From Acanthosepion pharaonis (Eukaryota > Mollusca > Cephalopoda > Sepiida > Sepiidae), in assembly GCA_903632075.3 (NCBI GenBank), contig CAHIKZ030000391.1, positions 1,465,001 to 1,529,000 on the forward strand: DNA of 64,000 nucleotides, read 5' to 3'. The notes below the pieces were generated by a model that did not search any database, was not told the DNA's origin, and was given only the letters and a program-made list of their open reading frames with translations. A program made the position numbers and the translations under genes. Below are positions 53,196-64,000 of this stretch, piece by piece; within the stretch, counting starts at the first letter, position 1; each line of letters begins with the position of its first letter.

Positions 53196-53254
<59 letters not shown>
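53010..53254. repeat. Two (TA)n tracts (53010-53059; 53199-53254)
   Basis: Between them, CTTCCACACCCAGTGTGTCT..GGTTTTATTACCTCGAT resembles a LINE-like 3' UTR (compare TAGTGGCTTTATTGCCTTGC), with TAATTCTTC upstream. Confidence 0.85.
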
Positions 53255-53257
<3 letters not shown>

Positions 53258-53439
53258 AGGACTTTCCTATTGATTGTGTAATATTGAGGGTGCAGATGCG
53301 AAACAACCATTCTAGGCGCTTATTGATTAGAGTGGTGAACACTTGTGTAAAAACGACCATATTTCTGAAAGAGCAGAATACAGAGAACTGATGCAATTCG
53401 TGTCGGAATATCTCGAAAGGAATCTCTCAGTTTTTAATT

Positions 53440-53525
53440 TAGAGTCGGCCTGCTCCTTAACCAGTTTCTATCCAGAGCTATAGAACCCAGTTTGCCCTGC
53501 TATTTACTCGGTGCTGGTGTGTGGG
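53440..53525. repeat. Dispersed repeat fragment (as at 25.5 kb)
   Basis: GAGTCGGCCTGCTCCTTAAC, ACCAGTTTCTATCCAGAGC, GCTATTTACTCGGTGCTGG parallel 25490-25550. Confidence 0.4.
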
Positions 53526-53687
53526 AGAGGTTTGAAAAAAGGACCGATCTTGAGTGCGTCCGGCAAAAAAAAAATGACGATTTTGAAAAATCGCTATGCA
53601 TGAAACAAGTTACAAATGTATGATTAATAGAAAAATAAATAATGTTGTATTCACCCCCACGAACCCATCCACCCCCCACACACACCA

Positions 53688-53691
<4 letters not shown>

Positions 53692-53739
<48 letters not shown>
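53692..53739. repeat. (TA)24 microsatellite
   Basis: Perfect TA tract. Confidence 0.97.
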
Positions 53740-53741
<2 letters not shown>

Positions 53742-53788
53742 ACATTGCGACACGGAAATTTCTGTTTCGGAATTTAACCTTTCTATTA

Positions 53789-53890
53789 TTAGGTTGGTGC
53801 AAAAATAATGACGTAATAATGTCGTTTTTTGACGTATTTTTTAAGGTCAAAAAACGACATTATTACGTCATTATTTCTGCACCAACCTAA
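53789..53890. mobile_element. Mariner MITE, 102 bp, near-perfect hairpin
   Basis: Ends TTAGGTTGGTGCAAAAATAA and its inverse TTATTTCTGCACCAACCTAA, flanked by TA at 53787 and 53891. Arms of about 48 bp pair through AATGTCGTTTTTTGAC/GTCAAAAAACGACATT. The terminus TTAGGTTGGTGCAAAA is that of irritans-type mariners, including human MADE1. Confidence 0.92.
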
Positions 53891-53892
53891 TA

Positions 53893-55426
53893 TCAAGCGA
53901 TGTTGGGTAACTTTTGATGAAAATGATTTACTTTTGAAAACAGAATGATATTTAATTTAAGACTTAAGAAGGAGGGAGGAACAAGATTTCAAAATGTTTA
54001 TGGTAATTCCTACTTTGACCAATTAAAAGACAGGTCAAAACGAAAGCAAAATAATGAAAAAAATGTAGGTTAGAGGTCAGGGTATGTATGTCATTCAAGC
54101 TTGTCTAGTTGAACCGTCATTTTTAGACGTGTCACCAATTACATCTTGTTAAGAATATGATTTTTATTACAATAAAATAATGGGATGGGTGAGTATCCAA
54201 CAAAAGGTTAAATTTAGGATTTTATTTTTTAAAATTATTATTGTTTATACTTTAGAATTATCTTAAAGGGGATTCTTGTATGATTAAATCAATTTTATAT
54301 ATTATATTATTTTCATACTAAAATACTATACTTTTTATATTTAATGGGGCATAGGACATTAAAATTAAAATCAAAGAATTAAATATTATATGTACTCTTA
54401 TAATGAAATAATAGAAATATAATTGTAACAGTGTTTTTTAGAAAAATTCCATTAACTATATTTTAACGTAAACATTGTACAATGCCTACAAATTGCAGTT
54501 AGTTCTTTTCGTTGATTTAGTATATCATTTCTTTTAGGAAACTTAATAATATGTAATTTTTCATCTAGACATTGGAGACACGGGTCATTTAATGACTTAA
54601 CAAATTCTATTTTTTAATATTTCCATTTTACAGGGTTTTTTTTTATTTCTATAATATGCCAGAAATATTTTGAGAGGTATGCTCGGTTTCGATAATCACT
54701 GTTGCTAAAAGAAGAATATATGCTACGACACTCATGCTTTTAAAATATTTTTTTATGTATTATTCTTCAACGGTAGTACGTATCGGAGTTTCATGAACAA
54801 CTCAGTCTTCAGGTACTGAGTATAGACTGACCGTTACATAATTTAAGTTTTAATACAAATATATGGTTAAACTAATGTTAGCGCAGACCATATATTATAC
54901 GGGGATTACGTTTTTTTTATTTTAAAGTTATATTTTGCATTTATGTTAAACGGGATTTAATAAATTAATTTTGACTTAAAGTTGTAAATTTTAACTTATA
55001 TTATGTGTAAAGGGAGATTACTGATTTTTTTTAAATTAAAATTAAGGAGAAAAAAGCACTAATAATGAAATGTTAGAATTTACAGTAAAAATTAATCTGA
55101 ATCAATATAATAGAGCAGATGTTTATTTTTATGTCCGCATGTAACCGTCAACTCATTTCTGTTGTTTAATATGCTAAGATTAATTAAGTGTTTTATCATA
55201 ACTAATTTTTCAACGAGGCACAAATTATATCTATCGCAATTTTAATTGATATGGAGCACTAATACGCATAAATATAGCTTACCTTAAAAGGATATATAAC
55301 ACAAAAATATATACACAGTCATTCAAAAGTAACAGCGTATTTTATGCATGACGGACTCTCTCGTGTAACTATAATATTTACGAGACGGAAGAGCCCATCC
55401 TATATAAAAAAGGGAGTTACATTTCA

Positions 55427-55429
<3 letters not shown>
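53893..55429. other. No recognised gene or repeat
   Basis: Very AT-rich 1.5 kb without microsatellites; the longest stretch with no identifiable mobile DNA. No open frame of note. Confidence 0.4.
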
Positions 55430-55468
<39 letters not shown>

Positions 55469-55610
55469 GTGGTAAATATACATATGTATGCGAAATATAT
55501 AAATACCCACAGATGTATATTTTTAGAATAAAAATTCCAAGAGGAAGAATCCAGGTAGAACTCAATGTCCAGGACAGAGTAAGGATGGAATATTAGTGTT
55601 TAATTTTTTT
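55430..55610. repeat. (TA)16 plus dispersed segment inverted relative to 44515-44660
   Basis: ATATTAGTGGTAAATATACA, GAGGAAGAATCCAGGTAGAA and CAATGTCCAGGACAGAGTAA are reverse complements of the segment right of the P4 inverted repeat. Confidence 0.65.
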
Positions 55611-55611
55611 T

Positions 55612-55617
<6 letters not shown>

Positions 55618-55666
<49 letters not shown>
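55618..55666. repeat. (TA)24 left of MITE
   Basis: TA tract whose last TA serves as the MITE target. Confidence 0.95.
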
Positions 55667-55670
<4 letters not shown>

Positions 55671-55742
55671 GTTGGTGCAAAAATAATGTCGTTTTTTGAT
55701 TTCAACTTCAAATCAGAAAAACGATAGTATTTTTGCACCAAC

Positions 55743-55746
<4 letters not shown>
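55667..55746. mobile_element. Mariner MITE, exactly 80 bp
   Basis: TTAGGTTGGTGCAAAAATAA at one end and TATTTTTGCACCAACCTAA at the other, with TA on both sides inside (TA)n. Inner arms ATGTCGTTTTTTGATTT/AAATCAGAAAAACGAT pair imperfectly. Length and ends are those of a MADE1-like element. Confidence 0.92.

Positions 55747-55799
<53 letters not shown>
55747..55799. repeat. (TA)26 right of MITE
   Basis: Continuation of the microsatellite split by the MITE. Confidence 0.95.
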
Positions 55800-55811
<12 letters not shown>

Positions 55812-55958
55812 GTAAAAACCAAAAGAGAAAAAGGAACAGATAGAATAGAATTCAACTATTCGTAGCATTTACATTTTTAAAAAGTGCTCAATACAAAAAG
55901 TACAACGACATATTATTTATTATTATTATTATAAAAACATGTTGAAATCGCCGCACAA

Positions 55959-56069
55959 AAGCTTTCGTGTTTCAATACTTTGATTGTACTTCTTCAGGCG
56001 ATGGTAAGTAACTGATGATTGCTTACCATCACCTGATGAAGTACAATCAAGTTATTGAAACATGAAAGC
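55959..56069. repeat. Inverted repeat with hammerhead-like arms (family P3)
   Basis: AGCTTTCGTGTTTCAATACT..GTACTTCTTCAGGCGATGG..TAAG is mirrored by CTTACCATCACCTGATGAAG..TATTGAAACATGAAAGCT around a loop of about 14 nt. Arms are about 48 bp. Left flank (TTA)n, right flank (TAA)n. Confidence 0.8.
56033..56061 (+). ncRNA. Hammerhead-like core in P3 (both arms)
   Basis: Plus arm: perfect CTGATGA at 56033-56039, weak stem II, GAAAC at 56057. Minus arm: CTGAAGA (55997-55991), stem II AGTAC/GTATT with one wobble, GAAAC (55973-55969). Core bases are intact in both, but stem III (ACATGA / ACACGA) does not form the ACA/TGT type and no cleavage C is evident. Confidence 0.4.
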
Positions 56070-56074
56070 TCTCT

Positions 56075-58256
<2,182 letters not shown>

Positions 58257-58260
<4 letters not shown>

Positions 58261-58614
58261 GGCCCCAAAAACGGAATTTTTGAACTGCGTATTACCAGAC
58301 ATGAGAAAGAGGCAACTCTTCGAGACCGTGATCTTGAGCAAGTAAACATTTCGCCATTTAGAATTCAGGATGAAATTCATAGTATCTATGCGGGGATGTT
58401 GCAGCAGTTAATGAGGAATCTCAACAGCAGATTTCAAGAATGCATTCGTATAAGAGGACGCCATCTACAGGACGTAATTTTAAAAAGTGAAAATTCCATC
58501 ATTGTTCCTTAAATGGCATCTTTTCAGGTTTCAATTGCTATGCATAAAATATTTTTCTTCCCTCACTCTTGGATTTGTTGGATTGTTAAAAAGTTCCCCT
58601 TTTTTTGGGTCACG

Positions 58615-58617
<3 letters not shown>
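58257..58617 (+). pseudogene. Tc1/mariner-type transposase C-terminal fragment with right terminus
   Basis: The frame gives LRDRDLEQVNISPFRIQDEI, HSIYAGMLQQLMRNLNSRFQ, ECIRIRGRHLQDVI and a stop. Relatives end with EEIRSIPAEMLQRVMxNFxx, RLxxCIxxxGxHLEDVIF. The outer ends GGGTGGCCCCAAAAACGGA and (inverted) AGCGTGACCCAAAAAAAAGG resemble each other, so a deleted element with both ends is likely. It is bounded by (TA)n on both sides. Confidence 0.6.

Positions 58618-58652
<35 letters not shown>
58617..58652. repeat. (TA)17 microsatellite
   Basis: Right flank of the transposase fragment. Confidence 0.95.
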
Positions 58653-58657
<5 letters not shown>

Positions 58658-58679
58658 AAATGTAACTTACGCTAAAAAC

Positions 58680-58815
58680 CTTTTATGGTTAAAGTGCTCT
58701 ATATCAGATATAGAGCGTATGTAAATATAAATATAACAGTAAATTCTGGAGTCAAGACCGAACGAAGAGAGTCTGTTTCATACTTAAACGCAATATTTAG
58801 GCCGTAATAACCTGC
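58680..58815 (-). repeat. Family D repeat, diverged copy
   Basis: AAAGTGCTCTATATCAGATA, TAGAGCGTATGTAAATATAA, GAGTCAAGACCGAACGAAG, CTGTTTCATACTT. The minus strand keeps GAAACA and part of stem III, but the core is CTAAATA instead of CTGACGA. Confidence 0.6.
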
Positions 58816-58872
58816 ATATTGCGTTCATGCAAAAAGCAGAATATCGCTGAATGGTCTTGTCTTCAGTGTTCA

Positions 58873-58875
<3 letters not shown>

Positions 58876-58946
<71 letters not shown>

Positions 58947-59051
58947 CAACATTTGGGTCCGGGTTCCTCACACGAAAACAAGGATAAAAAGTCCATATAA
59001 ACATATGTCCTCAAATCGTTCGTGTATATATATATATATATATATATATAA
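58876..59051. repeat. Two (TA)n tracts
   Basis: TA 58876-58942 and 59025-59051. Confidence 0.95.
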
Positions 59052-59633
59052 TCGGCCTAAAATCCCCAAAGCTTAGGGACTTGTGCGATATATAATATTT
59101 CAGGAGCAAACTTATTCGTTTCTTGATAGAGAATGACAGATTGTCACGCTTTTTGCGTGGGACGCAGTTAGTTGATGATCCTCTTGGCAGACTTTGGCCT
59201 TGCTTTGTTACTTTAATTCTTACTGTTGAGCAAATGACGCATCGATTTTGAAGAGGACATCCTGCACAGCCTTCCTGGTCTTTTTGGTAGTGTTACATTC
59301 AAAGGAGTTTGGACTTGACCTCTCTGGTGTGATCTAACGTGATTGCCGAAAGGGTTGGCTTTTCCAAAACTACTGCAAGTGAGTTGTTATCCTAATAACT
59401 CCAGCACATATTATATTTCTCCTTCGCGCTTTTACTTGGAATGCTCATTTCTCTTCTGTTCAGAATTGATTCAGCCTTCCCGAAATCAACCTTCTTTCGC
59501 CAGATCTCTCCCCAGCAAAATTTTCCCTTGTCTTCAACATTAACGCAAAGAGTCATGGGATACATTTAAGTATATACTTGAAACATATTTTGGCCCTATG
59601 AGCAGGTTTGATAGTTTTTTGTTTGTTCGCAGA
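59052..59633. other. No recognised gene
   Basis: An open stretch at 59343-59543 has no family resemblance. Sequence immediately left of the LTR. Confidence 0.4.
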
Positions 59634-61751
59634 TGTGGCACCTTGCATTATTAGAAAAAAAGAAAGAAATATTCATAGAAATATGATTTAATTTTTACTC
59701 GGTTTATTAACCAGTTGTTAGTTTTTTTTTAGACGAAGAATAATTGAGTTTCGAAAATAATTCTCTAAATTGTACTTAGACGATCCTAAGGGAAGAAAAA
59801 AAAAAGGAAAAGAAAAAGAGAGAGAGAGGGAGGAAAAAGAAAGAAAGAGGTCGAGTAATGCAAAAGGCCGGTCATTAGCGAAAACAGGTGTCAGAAAGGT
59901 ATCTGGGCCGGCGTGTTGACCGAATTCCGGAGGACAATTGGAATTGTTATTTAGAATGAAAAGTCATTAAAAGAGAGAAAGAAAACAGGCTTGGTAAAAG
60001 TGTATGAACATATAGGTGATTGATAAAAATGTCGGTCGGAGCATATGGCCTACTTTTGCGTAGAAGACTCATTATCAATTTGGAGAAATGGGATTTTTTA
60101 GAACAATGGAAACGAAATATTAATCGGGGGAAAGGTGTCTTTTGGGATGAGGAGGTGACCGCTGGAATTGTATACATATTCTGACCTGTTAAAGATCGGA
60201 ACTCCCACGATGATGAAGCGAAGACATTTTCAATTCAGATAATTAAGATTTTTGACTATCAGGTCTGGGCAGAAACAAAGAGGTGAAAAAGACAATTGCT
60301 CTTGGCTCACAGAGGACGCCAACAAGTCGGAAAGAATTCTTCCTGAAGTCACATCTAATTAGCGGCGGGCTGTTTTGACAGAACCCAGGTGAGAAAGGCC
60401 AAAATTGTCGTTTTTCGTGCGTGCGAAAAGGACCAAATTGGATTTTTTTTTTTTTTTAGCAAGCTGATCCTTCCCAGAACAAGGACGGGATAAGCCACGC
60501 CCGATTGGAGACGTCACATATGTACGGGAGACGCCCAACCAGAGTCTCATTAGCCGAAAGCGGTCACGTGATATGCGGGAAAGAGGAGAAAGAACGCTCG
60601 ATCAAGAACCATTGGTCGAAAAACGGTCACCTGACATACGAGAGACCGGGAGAGATGGGTATGCGCCTCCCCACCAGAGGCACTGTGTGGAAGTAGGGGT
60701 GAAAATAATAGCGATAATGGGAAATCAGAAATAATGCGACTATTGCAATTATCGAGAAAACCTTGACGCCGACAAACCCACCCCGGTTTGTTGCGGCGTC
60801 AATAAAAGCAGGACCCCAGTCGACAGAAATCAGTTGCGGCTGAGTTGCGGGGTAGACGGCCAGAGTTGGAACGCGGGCGTCGGGCCCGGTTCATTCGCCC
60901 CTTTGCGGCAAGAGAATCCTAAGACAAGAAATCCTTCCAGCCCAAGTCGAAGAAGAAGAAGATTGCTCGAAAGCCGCAGAGAAGTTGCAGTCAAGTCGAA
61001 GATAAGAAGAAGAGCTGCAGGCCAGACAAGCAAATGAGTTCAGCCCCGGACGGCAGCGAGAAGAGATCACCTCCGACGACAGAGAGTTGAGTTCCCTGGA
61101 CGGCAGCGAGAAGGGTCCACCTCAGACAGGCAGTAAAGTTGCAGGCCAAACAAGCAAATCAGTTCCACCTCAGTCGACAGAAAAGAGTTGCAGGACGGAA
61201 GAAGAAGAAGTTGAAATCAAGCCAAGCCCAAGAACAGAAACTCGACCAAACCAGATCGAAGTGAAGAAATACGTCCAACTCAAGCCGAAGAGAAAAATCA
61301 GCTGTGAACGACTGGTAGAGATTAGCCCCAGTGTCGAACTAGACCACACTCCGACATACACAACTCGAAATCTTTAAGTTGTATGATAGAAGCTTGGTGC
61401 CACAGTCCACAAAAGCGGGTCGGGGAAGTAAGAACAATTTTATGTAACGAACATTAGATATAAAGGTTGTTACCCTTTTTTATCAGTATTTTTTTGTCTC
61501 GTGAGTTTTTACTTTTACTTGTGTTTTGCCACCCCGTCGGACTCAACTTGCATACGGCCCCAATCCCTGTTGGTCCCGTCTGTCTAAGATCTAATCACAA
61601 CGTGGGTAGACAGACCGGAGATAAGTACAGTTACTCTAGTAACCAGGTGTTGGAAGCGGGTTGGGAAAGGCGAGGCTGGTAATCATCTAACCAAGGGGTT
61701 GGAACGGCACACTTGGAACAGCGAAGAGCGACCAGGAGGAGCGACGTCACA
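59634..61751 (+). mobile_element. 5' LTR (about 2.1 kb) of the TGTGGCACC family
   Basis: Starts TGTGGCACCTTGCAT and ends GACGTCACA. It is collinear with the solo LTR at 30085-32055, including a GA-rich block near 59800-59850, the E-box/CCAAT region (GGTCACGTGATATGCGG, ACCATTGGTCG), a TATA-like AATAAAAGCAGGACC at 60801 and TAGACAGACCGGAGAT near the end. It is followed by TTGGCGCCGTAACCAAAG, a primer-binding-like site, so it is a 5' LTR rather than solo. The open frames 60834-61037 and 61087-61377 lie wholly within the LTR and are not known proteins. Confidence 0.8.
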
Positions 61752-61999
61752 GTTGGCGCCGTAACCAAAGGATTCGACCCTGGACCAGGTGTCGCCGTCA
61801 CACAGAACAACGTACTAATTTTCATCCGATTTTGCGTCTGTTATTTTGTCACTCTCCAGTCCCTTCTCAAATTTGGAAATTGTTCTAAATACCCGGCTTA
61901 ATTAGGGGTATTGCGTCTCCCTGTTATCTGCCATTAAAAGATATGCCAATGTACAGCATCACCCGTGATCGCTCCCTGTAAAAGTGGAATAAGTTTTCG
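61752..61999 (+). other. Start of an LTR-element internal region, then truncated
   Basis: TGGCGCC at 61754 plus the following ACCAAAGGATTCGACCCTGG, which is itself T-arm-like. No gag or pol can be read. The sequence passes into a LINE by about 62000. Confidence 0.45.
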
Positions 62000-63140
62000 T
62001 GACACTCCCTTGTCTAACACTCTTTTCTATTTTTGAAAGACTAAAAGCAGATAGTAGTCCATAGACAACGAGAAAGGCTCATTGTCTTCAATGTGCCGAG
62101 CCTCTTCATGGCGTTGGCTTTGGCGATCATGGCTTTCCATAAATTCCTGTCTTTTTTCTCTCTTAATCGATTTTGTATTCAGTTATTTCTCCTAAACCTT
62201 ATATGCTATCCATTTACTCAAGGTCGCCTGGTTGATTAAGCTTTATTTTCCTTTATCTCTTTTACTTTGAATATAACCTGAGAGTATCAAATTTGCCAAT
62301 ACCCCTTTCCTCATAATATATCCTATAAATTTCTAATGTCGTTTTCTGATGTTATGTATATGTCTCCTTTTTCTTTCGGTTTTCCCTAAAACTTCGATTT
62401 TGTTTACATGCCTGTCCATGGTATGCTCAGAATCGTTCTGTAGAATCAAATGTCTGTTGTTTAAGTCTCTTCTTCATTGTGAGGTTATTGTGCAACATTC
62501 TCTACCATATAGGAGTGATATTATATAACTGTTCAGTAATCTTTTCTTTGTTTTTTTAAGGAAGTATTTATGTTTCTTAATACCGTGGAACAATCGACAG
62601 TGACTCGAATTGAGGAATCGGAGAGCCGAGTTCGAACTCTAGTCGAATCTATTACATTCACTTATGTGCTAATAACCTTAAAAAGGTATAAATCCTCTTC
62701 TTCTCCTCTCCATCTATGACAAGACAGACTGTGTAGGTTAGCAGGAGAAAGTAACGCTGAAATCAAAACTGTATGCCGTCCTGTTGTAGAACGTACTATA
62801 CAGCTAAAGAAATGATTGACTCGAAGATCCTGATTACGGTCGAATAATGAAGATGATGAATACTTTCCGCTGTCTAAATCCTTTTTAGGATTGCAGAGTC
62901 AGTTTCGCATTTTCCGTCATCTGTTAAAGTACTTCCATACATTTAAATTGCCATACTTGCTTGATTTTCGAAACCCAGACACGTTATTTGCATGTTGGGC
63001 TGTTCCTTATGCTAACAATGATGCATTCCCTCTTATTGTAATTGATGATTAGTCCTTTCTTCTTGCTATCCTTCGCTATCTTCTGTACGGTTTCTTTTGT
63101 GTGTCCGCTATCAACACTGATGTGTGATAACGTGTGTTTT
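62000..63140 (-). pseudogene. RTE-like LINE, C-terminal half, split by a SINE
   Basis: On the minus strand from 63140: VDSGHTKETVQKIAKDSKKK then GLIINYNKRECIIVS, the region after the reverse transcriptase YxDD, KIKQVWQFKCMEVL, and TDDGKCET-like. After a SINE insert (62585-62830) it resumes RLLNSYI..LLYGRECCTITSQ, KTERKRRHIHNIRKR, FIGYIMRKGVLANLILSGYI, QSKRDKGK and DRNLWKAMIAKANAMKRLGT. The order matches RTE-like LINE proteins (AEKSEKKGLxIN..LLYGCECWT..FLGHIMRKxGLENLxLTGxI..DRxxWKAMI). Numerous stops. Confidence 0.8.
62585..62830 (+). repeat. Family E SINE inserted in the LINE
   Basis: GGAGAGCCGAGTTCGAACTC (B box) and TTACATTCACTTATGTGCT followed by a long unrelated tail (TCCATCTATGACAAGACAGA). 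The A box is degraded. It interrupts the minus-strand LINE. Confidence 0.6.
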
Positions 63141-63270
63141 AAATGGTGTGCTTGCCGTTATATGAGTAATTAAAATAGAACTGTACACCTCAATGAACAC
63201 AGGAAAAAAGACTCTCTTTTTCTCTCTTTGTCTTACTATCTCACTCTCCTACTCTCTCTTTACTCTTTAC

Positions 63271-63272
<2 letters not shown>

Positions 63273-63351
<79 letters not shown>
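63273..63351. repeat. (TA)n-(TG)n microsatellite
   Basis: About 24 TA units, then about 15 TG units. Confidence 0.97.
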
Positions 63352-63355
<4 letters not shown>

Positions 63356-63366
63356 TATGTATATAC

Positions 63367-64000
63367 ACACCTGGTGTAACAGGAAAATTGTAAAATCGTA
63401 TAAAAGCAAAAGCAAAATTGTCCATTTGTTAGATTAAAATTTGAAACGTTGTATTTTAGAAATGATTAAAGATATCTTACTGGAATTCTCCGAGTTTTTT
63501 ATAACACTAATCGACTCTACTTTGAACAGTAAGAATGTATAATCACTCTCCATGGTTAATAGAAAAACTATGATGAAATCGATCATAAACGAAATTGACA
63601 TGTTAAACATTAATTAATCAGCTAATTCGGAAGCTCATGAAAGATTGAAATAAAGGTCAAATATATATTTATTATTCCAGGATGATTTTCCAACTTATTC
63701 AAGATGATCTTCGCCCACTCTAACTTTCTGTCCTGGAGTAAGAATTTACCTCACAATTTTCACGTACGATTTTATTTTCAAGTTTTCTTTTTCACTGTTC
63801 TTTGGCTGAAACTCATTTCGCACATGCCAAACGTCTTATGGGATGAGTTGGACCTTTTCCAATTGATCTCTTTAGCTCTAGGTTGAAATGGTGATCCCTG
63901 TTATGACCTCCTGATCCAGTTTTCATCTCTACCGGCCCCGCTTTTTTTAAACTTATTCACCGTTCTCTTGATAGTTCTTGAATGGACTTTGAAGATGGAA
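63367..64000 (-). mobile_element. Mariner-like element with transposase N-terminal remnant (cut by window edge)
   Basis: Left end CTGGTGTAACAGGAAAATTG. The minus strand has SIQELSREQ-like, LKKAGPVEMKTGSG, LELKRSIGKGP and a decayed helix-turn-helix, homologous to 26100-26460. The 63480-63660 part matches the sequence around the Helitron in the other copy and lacks the Helitron, so it serves as the empty site. The catalytic domain is deleted as in the other copy. Confidence 0.68.

Noticed and set aside
61087..61377. Charged 96-codon open frame that looks protein-like (KKYVQLKPKRKISCERL)
   Set aside because: It lies entirely inside an LTR, and the second LTR copy at 30.5-30.7 kb does not keep it open.

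Overview
This window looks like repeat-rich intergenic DNA from an animal genome, most plausibly a mollusc and perhaps an octopod cephalopod. It is AT-rich and crowded with long (TA)n, (CA)n and (GA)n microsatellites. It holds tRNA-derived SINEs, CR1/jockey-like and RTE-like LINEs, a Penelope-like element, Tc1/mariner, hAT, pogo-like and Helitron DNA elements, and LTR elements. No host protein-coding gene can be supported. Nearly all open frames are microsatellite read-through (Tyr-Ile, His-Thr or Cys-Val runs) or fragments of transposon proteins. The species call rests on general genome character only.

Layout. 1-5 kb: LTR fragments, a solo LTR (3104-3914), a mariner relic and a LINE tail. 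6-17 kb: three CR1/jockey-like LINE 3' ends, a Helitron (to 12439), a large palindrome with a tRNA-like core (12481-13019) and a second palindrome family (13597-13917). 17-28 kb: pogo-like MITE, RTE fragments, a broken gene of a family sharing a KYPCFLCxWDSR motif (21124-21900), SINEs, and a mariner-like element split by a Helitron with intact ends (26509-27018). 28-35 kb: a hAT element with an 8-bp target duplication, a 1971-bp solo LTR nested in a SINE-like repeat with 4-bp duplications, and a deleted mariner-type transposase. 36-48 kb: more LINE ends, a Penelope-like GIY-YIG remnant followed by a hammerhead-like motif (41430-41948), a complete-ended Tc1 element nested in a LINE reverse-transcriptase frame (42382-43966), and several inverted repeats. 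49-56 kb: an internally deleted Gypsy-type element with both LTRs, palindromes, and two mariner MITEs of 102 and 80 bp. 56-64 kb: transposase tails, a second copy of the 2-kb LTR with primer-binding-like sequence, an RTE LINE split by a SINE, and another mariner-like copy.

The most interesting signal is a set of dispersed inverted repeats whose arms carry sequence like the hammerhead ribozyme core: CTGANGA or a near variant, a short stem-loop, GAAA, a 3-bp stem III such as ACA/TGT, and a cleavage-type C. The motif recurs in at least six unrelated-looking families, often beside (TA)n, and also directly downstream of the Penelope-like GIY-YIG relic, the element class in which hammerheads are known. 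Individual copies are imperfect, but defects in one copy are often intact in another. A second notable family is a long palindrome with a tRNA-like Pol III core, present in three copies.
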